Notes: generated by a model not told the origin, from the sequence alone. Counted from the first letter of the stretch, positions 1 through 10,968 are shown. The stretch is DNA of 64,000 nucleotides from Neoarius graeffei (GCF_027579695.1 NC_083582.1:32370464-32434463), one strand, 5' to 3'. Numbers and translations: made by a program.

Positions 1-30
1 TGACCCCAAACTTTTGAACAGTAGTGTATG
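1..30. mobile_element. Terminal end of a Tc1-like DNA transposon
   Basis: The window opens inside a sequence (ACCCCAAACTTTTGAACAG then TAGTGTA) of the type found at the outer terminal repeat of teleost Tc1-like transposons. Only the end is present; the body lies outside the window. Family assignment is by resemblance only. Confidence 0.45.
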
Positions 31-105
31 TTGCAGATCTCAAAGCAATAGCAGCCATTTGGATCCAGAATCACTTTCTTCCTCAGGACATGGATTGGTT
101 TTGAA

Positions 106-136
106 TGATGATGATGATGATAATAATAATAATAAT
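106..136. repeat. (GAT)n-(AAT)n microsatellite
   Basis: About five GAT units run directly into about five AAT units. The short ORFs crossing it, with Asp and Asn runs, are translations of this repeat and not genes. Confidence 0.9.
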
Positions 137-313
137 ACAACTCTTATGCTGATACTGTCACTCATAAACGCCAGCAGGACACTTGGTACATTACAGAAAC
201 TTTTTAAATAACAATGAGAGACAAATGTAGCTTGCCCTGCCATACAGGCAAAATAAACTTGCAGGTAAGTTTGTAACAGTTCCAGTTGGTGTCCAATTTT
301 TCAGACAAGTAGG

Positions 314-344
314 GTTTGTTTGTTTGTTTGTTTGTTTGTTTGTT
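314..344. repeat. (TTTG)n microsatellite
   Basis: Seven consecutive TTTG units in otherwise featureless AT-rich sequence. Confidence 0.9.
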
Positions 345-559
345 TTTTAATAACCATTCTCTGATTTATGAAAGTCAACACACTTCTCCCTCATTTGGTT
401 TGCGTGTTCTCTCTTATCTTTCCCATGTTGATGGATGACTAAGGGAATTTGGCCTCTGTGTCACCTCATATTTGTTCCTCAGTTAATCAGGAAGTCCTGG
501 ATGACAGCTTGAAAGTTCCTACACACTCCAGTCAACTCATAAATACTGTCCTATTTAAA

Positions 560-809
560 TGAGAAACACTTACATTGTGTTCACGATCATTTCCAGGGAT
601 GTCAATAATATTGGCACGTGTTTTTGTTGAAAATAATCATTTCTTGATGAGGGATTTTTCTCTGAATAAATTCATTTCAATTAAAGGTTGGACTTTTTTC
701 TCTCTTTTTTTTTCCAGTGTGAGATGAAGCGACTTCACCAAAACATGAAATTTTTCTAACCCTTTTTTATTAATCTTTATGGGAGGCAATGATCATGGAG
801 GGCACTGTA
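560..809 (+). mobile_element. 3' end fragment of a Tc1-like transposon
   Basis: The block holds the AT-rich untranslated 3' segment typical of one teleost Tc1 family (GTGTGAGATGAAGCGACTTC region) and ends in GGAGGGCACTGTA, a Tc1-type terminal repeat next to TA. No transposase coding sequence remains, so it is a solo end or internally deleted copy. Confidence 0.5.
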
Positions 810-855
810 TGTTCCCAAGAAAATATTTCTCCTAAATCACTGATCAGTTAAGAAC

Positions 856-856
<1 letters not shown>

Positions 857-899
<43 letters not shown>
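857..899. repeat. (TG)n microsatellite
   Basis: About 21 TG dinucleotides without interruption. Confidence 0.95.
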
Positions 900-902
<3 letters not shown>

Positions 903-929
903 GGAGTTATTTTTGTAAATGTCAAATTC

Positions 930-1690
930 ATATATGTTATTTACCAGCTGGGAGGTCCGTATGGTGAAATACCGTGACCGAGGTCTTGAAAGTGCTGAGC
1001 GAGGCCCTCTGGGCCGAGGTCAGTATTCAAGGCCGAGGTCACGGTATTTCACCATATGGACCGACCTTAAGCTGGTAAATAATATATTTATTTTTTTCTT
1101 TACCAAATTCTAACAGAAAACGAGAGCGCCCGAAAGGGAAAACCGAGCCGAGCCGCCATTTTGAATCCTCATTCACAGCTGTAATGCAAATTGCTTCCTC
1201 CTCGGTATACAAGTGCACTTCCATGGCAGGAAAAAAACTACATTTTGCTGCCTATGTAGTCCCCTATTTATACAAATAGGAGTCATTCAGGATTCAGCCA
1301 TGTTTTTGCTTGGCATTAGCAAGTTACAGGTTTTTAGCTTTCTCCTGAAACGTTGTCTTTTATTTCTTCTTCCTCAGGGTAGTAAAACTCGCTTTCGCTG
1401 TGAACACTGTCGTTATCGCTATCCATGCTGTAAAATTAATGCTATTCTCCTGAGAAATGCTGGCAAACATGTATAAGATTTTTGATAATCTTATAAATAA
1501 ATCTTATTAAAAAAAGATAAATGTTGACAAAAAATGCTACTATGTTTGTTGTTGTTGTGAACGAGCGAGTCGCCAGAGGTCCATAACCGGGGTACGTAAC
1601 TGGGCCCGTACCGTAGGATATGGACCCGCTCGCCAGCCAATCAGAGTGCAGGATTTGGACCGTGAAAAAAATAAATAGAAAATATTTATC
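930..1690. mobile_element. Foldback-type DNA element with two palindromic modules
   Basis: The left module is an imperfect palindrome: GGTCCGTATGGTGAAATACC followed by GTGACC is mirrored about 90 bp later by GGTCACGGTATTTCACCATA then TGGACC. A second palindromic module near 1577-1630 also runs between inward-facing GGTCCATA and TATGGACC. The intervening sequence holds no convincing gene. Subterminal palindromes of this kind are seen in non-autonomous DNA elements of fish; the superfamily could not be assigned and the outer borders are approximate. Confidence 0.5.
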
Positions 1691-1939
1691 ACAAAAAAAA
1701 AGCTGTAAGTAGTCACAAAGAGCAAATGAATGAACTAGTTGCTGTTACATAAAAATGAACTCATAACATCACAGACTTGCAATACGATGCGTCCATTTAA
1801 TTTGTCTACATGCAATGTTGGGGGAAAAAATCTGCTTCAAATCATTGCTGATGACTTTTTATTAAATTGTGTGATCATTTGAGACTGTTTACATCCTGTA
1901 CCTTCCACCTCTAGGTCATCTATATACCCTCTTCCTATA

Positions 1940-2592
1940 GAGGTTATAGAAGGGAAATGTTTTATAATCACACTATCAGGTGTCACCCAGATGAGGATGG
2001 GTTCCCTTTTGAGTGTGGTTCCTCTCAAGGTTTCTTCCTCATGTCGTTTCAGGGAGGTTTTCCTGGCCAGGGTCACCTTCGGCTCGCTCTTTAAGAGCTC
2101 ATCTCATCTCATCTTTAAGAGCTCATCTCATCTCATTATCTCTAGCCGCTTTATCCTTCTACAGGGTTGCAGGCAAGCTGGAGCCTATCCCAGCTGACTA
2201 CGGGCGAAAGGTGGGGTACACCCTGGACAAGTCGCCAGGTCATCACAGGGCTGACACATAGACACAGACAACCATTCACACTCACATTCACACCTACGGT
2301 CAATTTAGAGTCACCAGTTAACCTAACCTGCATGTCTTTGGACTGTGGGGGAAACCGGAGCACCCGGAGGAAACCCACGCAGACACGGGGAGAACATGCA
2401 AACTCCGCACAGAAAGGCCCTCGCCGGCCCCGGGGCTCGAACCCAGGACCTTCTTGCTGTGAGGCGACAGCGCTAACCACTACACCACCGTGCCGCCCAG
2501 AGAAATTTATATTCAGAATTTTTATATTTCTGTAAAGCTGCTTTGTGACATTATGTCTATTGTTAAAACTGTCATACAAATAAAATTGAATT
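1940..2592 (+). mobile_element. L2-like LINE 3' tail, split by a SINE
   Basis: It contains the segment GATGAGGATGGGTTCCCTTT, the TTCTTCCTCATGTCG box and, after the nested SINE, CTGTAAAGCTGCTTTGTGAC and a terminal ATACAAATAAAATTGAATTC. The same tail family recurs at 5605-6273, 35950-36200, 37820-38260 and 38772-42170. The sequence is noncoding 3' region only. L2-type affiliation is inferred from the AAATAAA-TTGA-style end. Confidence 0.6.
2099..2498 (-). mobile_element. V-SINE (DANA/mermaid-like), copy 1
   Basis: Full-length SINE on the minus strand. Read on its own strand it starts GGGCGGCACGGTGGTGTAGT, has pol III A-box-like TAGTGGTTAGC and B-box-like GGTTCGAGCCC, the conserved core around CCAAAGACATGCAGG, and a CATCT/ATGAG-repeat tail. 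The tail region carries a partial duplicate of TTTAAGAGCTCATCTCATCT. It is nested in an L2-like tail. Confidence 0.9.
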
Positions 2593-3044
2593 CTTTTTAT
2601 CCCAGGGTTTGGTCTGACCTTCCCCGGAAATATGTTTATTCAATTGATTTCAGTTCAGTTTTCTAGTTGGAGTACTGTGTGAAAAGTTTTACACACATTA
2701 AAAGGAAAAAAAAGGTGTGCTCTGAAATGTTTTGAGAAGCGCGAGTCCATGGCTTGAGCAAAAGGCAGCTGTTTTGTTCAGTGTGTTTATGGAGAAAAAT
2801 TGCAATAAACCAAAAGTGGTATTCCAGTAGGGGGCAGAAGCTGCATGTGAATGGAAGAAATACAGTATTGCTTTGGGTTTTCAGACTGGATTTAATGTTT
2901 AATCCGAACAAAATTGCTTTCTGTACTGTAATGAAAGCTAATAATGAAATGACATGGGTCATGGAATTATAGCTTGTCGATCAAATGTTGCATGTCGCAC
3001 ATACGTATTCAGTAGAAATAGTGTTGTTGTTTTTTTTAACTTCA
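2593..3044. other. No recognised feature
   Basis: AT-rich sequence with only short shadow ORFs, no splice-bordered coding block and no recognised repeat. Confidence 0.5.
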
Positions 3045-3266
3045 TACAACCCCGATTCCAAAAAAGTTGGGACAAAGTACAAATTGTAAATAAAAACGGA
3101 ACGCGATGATGTGGAAGTTTCAAAATTCCATATTTTATTCAGAATAGAACATAGATGACATATCAAATGTTTAAACTGAGAAAATGTATCATTTAAAGAG
3201 AAAAATGAGGTGATTTTAAATTTCATGACAACAACACATCTCAAAAAAGTTGGGACAAGCCCATGT

Positions 3267-4341
3267 TTACCACTGTGAGACATCCCCTTTTCTCTTTACA
3301 ACAGTCTGTAAACGTCTGGGGACTGAGGAGACAAGTTGCTCAAGTTTAGGGATAGGAATGTTAACCCATTCTTGTCTAATGTAGGATTCTAGTTGCTCAA
3401 CTGTCTGAGGTCTTTTTTGTCGTATCTTGCATTTTATGATGCGCCAAATGTTTTCTATGGGTGAAAGATCTGGACTGCAGGCTGGCTAGTTCAGTACCCG
3501 GACCCTTCTTCTACGCAGCCATGATGCTGTAATTGATGCAGTACGTGGTTTGGCATTGTCATGTTGGAAAATGCAAGGTCTTCCCTGAAAGAGACGTCGT
3601 CTGGATGGGAGCATATATTGCTCTAGAACCTGGATATACCTTTCAGCATTGATGGTGTCTTTCCAGATGTGTAAGCTGCCTATGCCACACGCACTAATGC
3701 AACCCCATACCATCAGAGATGCAGGCTTCTGAACTGAGCGCTGATAACAACTCGGGTCGTCCTTCTCCTCTTTAGTCCGAATGACACGGCGTCCCTGATT
3801 TCCATAAAGAACTTCACATTTTGATTCGTCTGACCACAGAACAGTTTTCCACTTTTTCACAGTCCATTTTAAATGAGCCTTGGCCCAGAGAAGACGTCTG
3901 CGCTTCTGGATCATGTTTAGATACGGCTTCTTCTTTGAACTATAGTTTTAGCTGGCAACGGCGGATGGCACGGTGAATTGTGTTCACAGATAATGTTCTC
4001 TGGAAATATTCCTGAGCCCATTTTGTGATTTCCAATACAGAAGCATGCCTGTATGTGATGCAGTGCCGTCTAAGGGCCCGAAGATCACGGGCGCCCAGTA
4101 TAGTTTTCCGGCCTTGACCCTTACGCACAGAGATTCTTCCAGATTCTCTGAATCTTTTGATGATATTATGCACTGTAGATGATGATATGTTCAAACTCTT
4201 GGCAATTTTACACTGTCGAACTCCTTTCTGATATTGCTCCACTATTTGTCGGCACAGAATTAGGGCGATTGGTGATCCTCTTCCCATCTTTACTTCTGAG
4301 AGCCGCTGCCACTCCAAGATGCTCTTTTTATACCCAGTCAT
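3267..4341 (-). pseudogene. Tc1-like transposase, subfamily A (broken)
   Basis: A Tc1/mariner transposase would bind the terminal repeats through an N-terminal paired-like helix-turn-helix and cut with a DD34E catalytic core. The start at 4341 gives the N-terminal DNA-binding half down to about 3940. A 2-nt deletion relative to the 56.7-kb copy then shifts the frame at the CTATAGTTC segment near 3935-3950. The second half keeps SDES and the HDNAKP motif, but the Trp of LNWPACSPD has become a TAG stop near 3488, ahead of the PIENIW glutamate motif. The frame can be followed past that stop to the normal end (GDVSQW). At least two lesions make it nonfunctional. Confidence 0.9.
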
Positions 4342-4622
4342 GTTAATGACCTATTGCCAATTGACCTAATGAGTTGCAATTTGGTCCTCCAGCTTTTCCT
4401 TTTTGTACCTTTAACTTTTCCAGCCTCTTATTGCCCCGTCCCAACTTTTTTGAGATGTGCTGCTGTCATGAAATTTCAAATGAGCCAATATTTGGCATGA
4501 AATTTCAAAATGTCTCACTTTCGACATTTGATATGTTGTCTATGTTCTATTGTGAATACAATATCAGTTTTTGAGATTTGTAAATTATTGCATTCCGTTT
4601 TTATTTACAATTTGTACTTTGT

Positions 4623-5063
4623 ACCTATGGTCATGAGCTTTGGGTAATGACCGAAAGAACAAGATCGTGGATACAAGCGGCCGAAATGAGTTTCCTTCGC
4701 AGGGTGGCTGGGCGCTCCCTTAGAGATAGGGTAGGAAGCACAGTCACTCGAGAGGAGCTCGGAGTAGAGCCGCTGCTCCTCCACATCGAGAGGAATCAGC
4801 TGAGGTGGCTTGGGCATCTTTTTCGGATGCCTCCTGGACGCCTCCCTGGGAAGGTGTTCCAGGCATGTCCTGCCGGGAGGAGGCCCCGGGGAAGACCCAG
4901 GACACGCTGGAGGGACTATGTCTCTCGGCTGGCCTGAGAACGCCTCGGTGTTCTTCCCGAGGAGCTGGCCGAGGTGTCTGGGGAAAGGGAAGTTTGGGCT
5001 TCCATGCTTAGACTGCTGCCTCCGCGACCTGGCCCTGGATAAAGCGGAAGGAGACAAGACGAG
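4623..5063 (+). mobile_element. Rex3-like RTE LINE, 5'-truncated 3' end
   Basis: The block encodes the extreme C-terminus of a non-LTR retrotransposon polyprotein: YGHELWVMTERTRSW is not fully in frame at the very start, then SFLRRVAGRSLRDRV, RWLGHLFRMPPGRLPG and GRRPRGRPRTRWRDYVSRLA follow. That series is typical of teleost Rex3/RTE elements. It ends in GATAAAGCGGAAGGAGACAA. It sits inside the right end of the Tc1 copy and is flanked by ACTTTGT (4616-4622) and ACTTTAT (5064-5070), a near-perfect target-site duplication. Severe 5' truncation is usual for LINE insertions. Confidence 0.8.
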
Positions 5064-5144
5064 ACTTTATCCCAACATTTTTGGAATTGGGGTTGTACTT
5101 TCACAGTCAATGAGATACATCATACACTGAAATGTGTAACACTG

Positions 5145-6320
5145 TGGTAATCAGTTTCTCCTCTGGACCTGTAATGAGCATATGTTGTATTTTGACCCAA
5201 TGTGTTCTGCTGCTGAGATGCTTTTCTGCTCACCACAGTTGTTAAGAGTGATTATACGAGTTGCTATATCCTTCCTGGCAGCTCAAACCAATCTGGCCGT
5301 TTTCCTCTGACCTCTCTTATGAACAAGGCGTTTGTTTTCACCCACAGAACTGTCGCTCATTCACTCAGTGTTTTTTGTGTTTCGCACCATTCTGTGTAAA
5401 CTCTAGGAGACCGTTGTGTGTGAAAACCCCATGAGATCAGCAGTTTCTGAAATACTCAAACCAATCCATCTGGCTCAAACCAACACCCATGCTACAGTGA
5501 AAGAAAGTCACGCTTTGAGATCGTGAACATTAACTGAAGCTCTTGATTTGTTTCTGCATGATTTGATGCATTGTGCTGCTGTCAAGGGATCAGCTGATTA
5601 GAGATTAGTTATGCTGTCATAGTCAGTTTTGCCGGAGTCCCTGCTTGTACTCAGTACAATATGTATACTGTTCCTACTTATTCAGGTGACATTGAGCATA
5701 CCTAACAACCTGTATCCCCCCCCCCGTCCCTCTGAATTACATGTCAATCCTGGGATCGAGATCCTGACCTCTTCTGCTCCTCGGACCTCCCTGATCCATC
5801 CTGGTGCCCTGTGTCTGGTCGGAGTCTCATTACATCACCTCCTGTTGAGGACGGCCCATGTGGACAGTTGAAAGTCACACTTGGAAGACGCTCTGGACTC
5901 TTACAGTAATGCTTTTATGGCTGAGGACTACAGTTGACTTGCTAACTTGAGGACTGCAGTTGTCATGAACAGTTTTGCACTCAAGTTTCCATCAATGAAG
6001 AGTTTATAACATCAACGAAAATAGTTAAAACTGTTAATGTTATAGTCATGTTGTCTGTTGTTGCGCAAATGAGGATGGGTTCCCTTTTGAGTCTGGTTCC
6101 TCTCGAGGTTTCTTCCTCATGTCGTCTGAGGGAGTTTTTCCTTGCCACCGTCGCCACAGGCGTGCTCATTAGGGATAGATTAGGGATAACTCATGTTTTA
6201 AGTCATCCAAATTCTGTAAAGCTGCTTTGCGACAATGTTTATTGTTAAAAGCGCTATACAAATAAACTTGACTTGATTAGAGAACTGCATAAAATAGCAG
6301 GTGGGTGGGTCTATCATATA
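5145..6320 (+). mobile_element. Internal part of a TIR DNA element (CACTTTATTAGG family)
   Basis: The sequence (GAGATGCTTTTCTGCTCACC, CGCACCATTCTGTGTAAACT, GCAGTTTCTGAAATACTCAA) matches the element at 46166-48459 almost base for base. Unlike that copy, it lacks the nested insertion after CATTCACTCA, so it shows the empty target site. An L2-like tail is nested at 5605-6273. Terminal repeats are not preserved here. Confidence 0.65.
5605..6273 (+). mobile_element. L2-like LINE 3' tail with target-site duplication
   Basis: About 670 bp of LINE 3' end running to the terminal AAATAAACTTGACT. It is flanked by a perfect 10-bp duplication TGATTAGAGA (5595-5604 and 6274-6283). It has no intact reading frame; the small ORF at 5629-5871 is not supported as a gene. 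This is the best-delimited copy of the family and defines its end. Confidence 0.75.
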
Positions 6321-6669
6321 CACGAGAGAAGGGAAACGCCATAACTTTTAAATTCTGTTGGATTAATGCAGTGTAATTGTTTGGCTCCAAATGGAGCATT
6401 CACACATTCCTTCTGGATGGCATAAAGATTCCTTTCAGGGAGAACTAGGACTTGGAAAAATCATTACAACTCTACCCAAAACACACGGCTGGCACAAAGT
6501 ATGCACTTCACACGTCGTCCACTTCTCCTACAGAATATCCAACATGCACTGTACTTCACTGCATTTCTTTAGCCTGGCTGCTTGGCAGTGTATCTGTATT
6601 GTCTACTAAACTGAAATACATCAGAATCAAGCATTCAACAATCCTGCACTTACGAGTAACATGGAATAT
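6321..6669. other. No recognised feature
   Basis: Between two mobile elements; no repeat or coding signal recognised. Confidence 0.4.
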
Positions 6670-7592
6670 TACATGTGCAAAAATCTTAGGCACCCCATTT
6701 TTTTTTCATACAAACTTTGTTATAGATTTCTATTTTATGACTTCTACATTGGCAGCACGGTGGTGTAGTGGTTAGCACTGTCGCCTCACAGCAAGAAGGT
6801 CCAGGTTCGAGCCCCGTGGCCGACGAGGGCCTTTCTGTGCGGAGTTTGCATGTTCTCCCCGTGTCAGCGTGGGTTTCCTCCAGGTGCTCCGGTTTCCCCC
6901 ACAGTCCAAAGACATGCAGGTTAGGTTAACTGGTGACTCTAAATTGACCGTAGGTGTGAATGTGAGTGTGAATGGTTGTCTGTGTCTATGTGTCGGCCCT
7001 GTGATGACCTGGCGACTTGTCCAGGGTGTACCCCGCCTTTCGCCCGTAGTCAGCTGGGATAGGCTCCAGCTTGCCTGCGACCCTGTAGAACAGGATAAAG
7101 CGGCTAGAGATAATGAGATGTGAGACTTCTACATTATCAAGTCAGTACAGAAACACTTTAGAGTTCCAAACGTTCGTTTTCCAGCACAAAATTGAATGTT
7201 ATAGGGGGGAAAAATTGTATCTGAGCAGCATGTTACATAAAAGAGCACTTTTCAGATTAAAAAAGAAAACATAACGAAGGCTACTGGGTTTTGGTGCAAA
7301 ATTAAGAAGCGAGTGTGACAGTCAAAGTGTCCAGAAGAACTGTGGCTGGTTCTGTAAGATGCTCAGTAAAACCTACAGCTCATTGTACCTGAGATTACGA
7401 TATTATTATTATTTTTTTAAAGCAAAGGGTCGTCTCACGCCAAATATCGACTTTGTTTCATTTATTATAACTTACTGCTTACCGTTTATAGTATTTTTTT
7501 AAATGTTGAAACATCTCATTTCATTATTTTTAAGCTATTTTTGGTCTCCAGCATTTCTTTACACACGCCTAAGACTTTTACACAGCACTGTA
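6670..7592 (+). mobile_element. Internally deleted Tc1-like element, subfamily B
   Basis: Left end TACATGTGCAAAAATCTTAG and right end TTACACAGCACTGTA form diverged terminal repeats of a teleost Tc1 subfamily (TCTTAGGC and its complement). The 3' transposase remnant GTCCAGAAGAACTGTGGCTG lies near 7330; most of the gene is gone. A SINE is inserted near the left end. Confidence 0.75.
6751..7123 (+). mobile_element. V-SINE, copy 2
   Basis: Full-length plus-strand copy from GGCAGCACGGTGGTGTAGTG to the AGATAATGAGATG tail. It is flanked by a perfect 12-bp duplication GACTTCTACATT at 6739-6750 and 7124-7135, proving retrotransposition into the Tc1 relic. Confidence 0.95.
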
Positions 7593-7843
7593 GATGCAAA
7601 TTTTATACAAGCATTATATTTACTGAATATTCATTACTATAGCAAATATTTGATCAAGCCAAATAGGCACTGGTCTTTAGTGAAATGTTGTGTGAGAGAT
7701 GCTTAAATGACCATGATAACCAGTTGGGCAGTTTGCCTCTGGTAAATACGGTTGATTAGACATTATTTGGAAAGGCATACGGTATCTCTGTGTATGTAAA
7801 GGACCACACCTGACAATGGGTCTTAGAACCAAAGAAAAAAGCC

Positions 7844-8046
7844 ATGAGGTCAAAGGAAGTGTATGTAGACCTCAGAGATACAATTATGTTGACGACACAG
7901 ATCTGGGGAAGGGAACCAAACATTTTCAGCAATACAGAGAATAAATATAAGAAAAAACTATAACCCTGAGGTCACAGAGGTCCTGTGTGGAGAAGAGAGG
8001 ACGTGCCAGAAGAACGTCTCAGCAGCACTCCACCAATCAGGCATTG
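7844..8046 (+). pseudogene. Tc1-like transposase, N-terminal fragment (subfamily C)
   Basis: The frame from the ATG encodes a stretch beginning MRSKEVYVDLRD and continuing to IWGREPNIFSNTE, the type of helix-turn-helix start seen in fish Tc1 transposases. It then runs into stops and frame changes (GHRGPVWRREDVPEERL in a later frame). Downstream coding sequence is displaced by a SINE and a 2-kb element, and the remnant near 10,670-10,710 still resembles the EEWEKIPKS motif of the C-terminus. Nonfunctional. Confidence 0.6.
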
Positions 8047-8068
8047 AAGAAGAAGAAGAAGAAGAAGA
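8045..8068. repeat. (GAA)n microsatellite at a SINE tail
   Basis: A run of GAA units lies exactly at the 3' boundary of the minus-strand SINE variant, so it probably grew from the SINE tail. Confidence 0.8.
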
Positions 8069-8396
8069 TCTTTATTCATCACATGCTTGTGAAATTCCTC
8101 TCTGCATTTAACCCATCTGAAGCAGTGAACACACACACATACCCAGAGCAGTGGGCAGCCATGCTAACAGCACCCGGGGAGCAGTTAGGAGTTAGGTGCC
8201 TCGCTCAAGGGCACCTCAGCCCAAGGCCGTTCCATATTAACCTAACTGCATGTCTTTGGACTGTGGGGGAAACTGGAGCACCTGGAGAGATCATGCAAAC
8301 TCCACACAGAAAGGCCCTCGTCTGTTGCTGGGCTCAAACCCAGAACCTTCTTGCTGTGAGGTGACCGTGCTAACCACTTACACCACCGTGCCGTCC
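8069..8396 (-). mobile_element. V-SINE-related element with an alternative 3' half
   Basis: Its head shares the tRNA-like promoter and GACTGTGGGGGAAACTGGAG core with the other SINEs, read on the minus strand. The tail half is different: TCATCACATGCTTGTGAAAT, GCAGTGGGCAGCCATGCTAA and CTCAAGGGCACCTCAGCCC. It is therefore a separate subfamily with a swapped 3' module. Several diverged bases suggest an older insertion. Confidence 0.75.
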
Positions 8397-9093
8397 GTCG
8401 AGCGGCCAGGCAGAAGCCATGCCTCAGCACTCAATAAAAGGGCTCAGGGCCTCAAATTGGGTTTACAGAAACAACAATGAAGCACTGACAACAGAAACAT
8501 ACACTGCAAAAAATGGCCTTTCAAAAATAAGAAATAAAAGATTAAAACAAAGCATATTTGCTTGAATCAGGTGAAAAAAATCTGCCAATGGAACTAGTCA
8601 AATTTGACTTGGTAAGATTTCTTAAAGTAAGATGAAAAATCTAACCTGTTTTTAGATGAAATAATTCCAAAATAAGATTGGGGAACTTATTATGCGAGAT
8701 TTGATTAACTCAAAATAATCAAAATAGTTCTTATAACAAGATCGCACTTCTTACATTTAGCCATTCAAGTCATTTTTATTTCTTTCATTTTAAGGGTATT
8801 TCACTTAAATTCATGACAAAGTCTTAGCAGTAAAAACTGAATTTAAGATAAATATACTAATATTAGGATTGTTAAATTCTACAACTAAGCATTGCTAGCT
8901 TAAAAGATTCTCCTTTTGTGACCTGTAATTAGTAAAATACTCTAGATATGAGACCAGAGACTATCTTGAATCAAGTTGACGACACATGTAGCATTGCAAC
9001 AAGTTTTTTTTTTTTTTTTCCCATTTCAACATTCAAACATTAAAACATCTCTTAAGATTCCACTTCCCCAGGACCTCAGGCACCAAAATATAT

Positions 9094-9471
9094 ATCTCAT
9101 CTCATCTCATCTCATTATCTCTAGCCGCTTTATCCTTCTACAGGGTCGCAGGCAAGCTGGAGCCTATCCCAGCTGACTACGGGCGAAAGGCAGGGTTCAC
9201 CCTGGACAAGTCGCCAGGTCATCACAGGGCTGACACATAGACACAGACAACCATTCACATTCACACCTACGGTCAATTTAGAGTCACCAGTTAACCTAAC
9301 CTGCATGTCTTTGGACTGTGGGGGAAACCGGAGCACCCGGAGGAAACCCACGCGGACACGGGGAGAACATGCAAACTCCGCACAGAAAGGCCCTCGCCGG
9401 CCCCAGGGCTTGAACCCAGGACCTTCTTGCTGTGAGGCGACAGTGCTAACCACTACACCACCGTGCCGCCC
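9094..9471 (-). mobile_element. V-SINE, copy 3 (tandem pair, left)
   Basis: Minus-strand SINE bordered by AT-repeat on the right. It shares with the next copy the changes CCCCAGGGCTTGAACCCAGG and GACAGTGCTAACC, not seen in most others, and has lost ten bases (CACTCACATT reduced) in the CATTCACA region. Confidence 0.9.
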
Positions 9472-9474
9472 AAA

Positions 9475-9498
9475 ATATATATATATATATATATATAT
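9475..9498. repeat. (AT)n microsatellite between two SINEs
   Basis: AT run separating the two SINEs; matched by a longer run after the second SINE. Confidence 0.9.
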
Positions 9499-9874
9499 CT
9501 CATCTCATCTCATTATCTCTAGCCGCTTTATCCTTCTACAGGGTCGCAGGCAAGCTGGAGCCTATCCCAGCTGACTACGGGCGAAAGGCGGGGTACACCC
9601 TGGACAAGTCGCCAGGTCATCACAGGGCTGACACATAGACACAGACAACCATTCACACTCACATTCACACCTACGCTCAATTTAGAGTCACCAGTTAACC
9701 TAACCTGCATGTCTTTGGACTGTGGGGGAAACCGGAGCACCCGGAGGAAACCCACGTGGACACGGGGAGAACATGCAGACTCCGCACAGAAAGGCCCTCG
9801 CCGGCCCCAGGGCTTGAACCCAGGACCTTCTTGCTGTGAGGCGACAGTGCTAACCACTACACCACCGTGCCGCC

Positions 9875-9875
<1 letters not shown>
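9497..9875 (-). mobile_element. V-SINE, copy 4 (tandem pair, right)
   Basis: Nearly identical to the preceding SINE and in the same orientation, with the same CCAAAATATAT junction at its 5' side. That points to tandem duplication of a SINE plus AT unit rather than two independent insertions. Confidence 0.9.

Positions 9876-9876
<1 letters not shown>

Positions 9877-9922
<46 letters not shown>
9877..9922. repeat. (AT)n microsatellite
   Basis: About 23 AT dinucleotides following the 5' end of the minus-strand SINE. Confidence 0.95.
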
Positions 9923-9927
<5 letters not shown>

Positions 9928-10968
9928 AAAAAAAGTCTACGCATTTTGACTTACAGTGCTTACACAATGCCAAAGCAACAGTGCATTTTGGGGGCACTGA
10001 CTATTCATGTGTACGAGGGGTTTACAAGATCAGGCACAAAAAAAAACCAACCAACCAACCAAACAAACAAAAAAAACACTGAACTTAACTCACAGCATTC
10101 CAAAAAGCCTTCACTAAAACGCCCTCCACTCACTCATAGCCTTTTTGAAGGCACTTGTCTGGTCTAGAGTCTGTACAGCATCTAGAAGGAGCTCACTCTG
10201 AATGACTGAGAAAACAGTCGCAGTAAACTTAGGCTCTGTAAGGTGGAGTTGAATTGTAATGAAAGATTCAAAGATTTCAGTAAAGTTCATTTATTCCCAA
10301 AACAAGCATGCTTTGTTTTTTTTTCTTGAAACAAGATGAACCGCATTTGACAAATGTCCAAAATGTACGTACTTGTTAAAAAAAAAACTTGTTTTATTTT
10401 CAAACGTGCTCCAAATAAGACTTTTTCAAGACATTTTGTCTATCCAAGATTTTCAAGATGGACTGTCTAAAAACTAGCCTTTCTAGCTAAATGAGGTTTT
10501 GCTTGTTGGGCAATAATGTCTTATAATAAGGGTGGCTAGATGTTTTGACTTGAAAATAGACAAATAAACTTCCTAAGATTTTTATTTTTTGCAGTGTGGC
10601 TTCAGAAACAGTCTCGAAATGTCCTTCGAGACCTGAATTGAACCTGACTGAAAATCCAACCTGATGGAGCTTGAGAGGTTTTGCAGAGAGGAATGGGAGA
10701 AAATCCCCAAATCCAACATGCAGATTATGGCACCATAACCAAGACTTAAAGCTGTAATATCTGCAAAGGCAGCTTCAACAACGACCTGAAAGAAGGTCAA
10801 AATATTTGTATATGTGATTTGTCAGGGGGTTTTGTATATTAATAAACTTTGTTAATGATATGAGTTTACCACGTTATGAGTGACATCGAGCATAAAAGAG
10901 TTACAATATTTGAACTTCACCCCAGTATGTAAATGTTTACATACGGTACACTATATAATGGTTACAAG

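Larger units (their letters stand above)
3045..5097 (-). mobile_element. Tc1-like transposon, subfamily A, copy 1
   Basis: TA-flanked element with terminal repeats starting CAACCCCGATTCCAAAAAAG. Each end also has an inner copy (CATCTCAAAAAAGTTGGGAC), giving the IR/DR layout of many fish Tc1 elements. It carries a broken minus-strand transposase and is interrupted close to its right end by a Rex3-like LINE tail. A second copy of the subfamily lies at 56437-58043 on the other strand. Confidence 0.9.
8502..10596. mobile_element. CACTA (EnSpm)-like non-autonomous element
   Basis: The ends are CACTGCAAAAAATGG and TTTTTTGCAGTG, the CACTG termini expected of the CACTA superfamily. The arms are AT-rich with repeated (A/T)AAGATTTT motifs and no transposase. 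Two SINEs and long AT microsatellites fill the centre. No clear 3-bp target duplication was found. Confidence 0.6.
7740..10930 (+). mobile_element. Degraded Tc1-like element, subfamily C, with nested insertions
   Basis: Fragments of one Tc1-like transposase flank a nested SINE variant (8069-8396) and a CACTA-like element (8502-10596). The N-terminal side starts with an ATG at 7844; C-terminal-like sequence resumes at 10597-10800. The terminal repeats were not recognised, so borders are approximate. Confidence 0.55.

Noticed and set aside
4605..5057. Minus-strand ORF of 150 codons
   Set aside because: Antisense shadow of the Rex3-like LINE tail, which reads sensibly on the plus strand.
6869..7123. 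Recurring ORFs (GFLRVLRFPPQSKDMQVRLT and TCMSLDCGGNRSTRRKPT types) at more than a dozen places
   Set aside because: They are translations of the two strands of one tRNA-derived SINE with pol III boxes, tail and target duplications; no coding function is implied.
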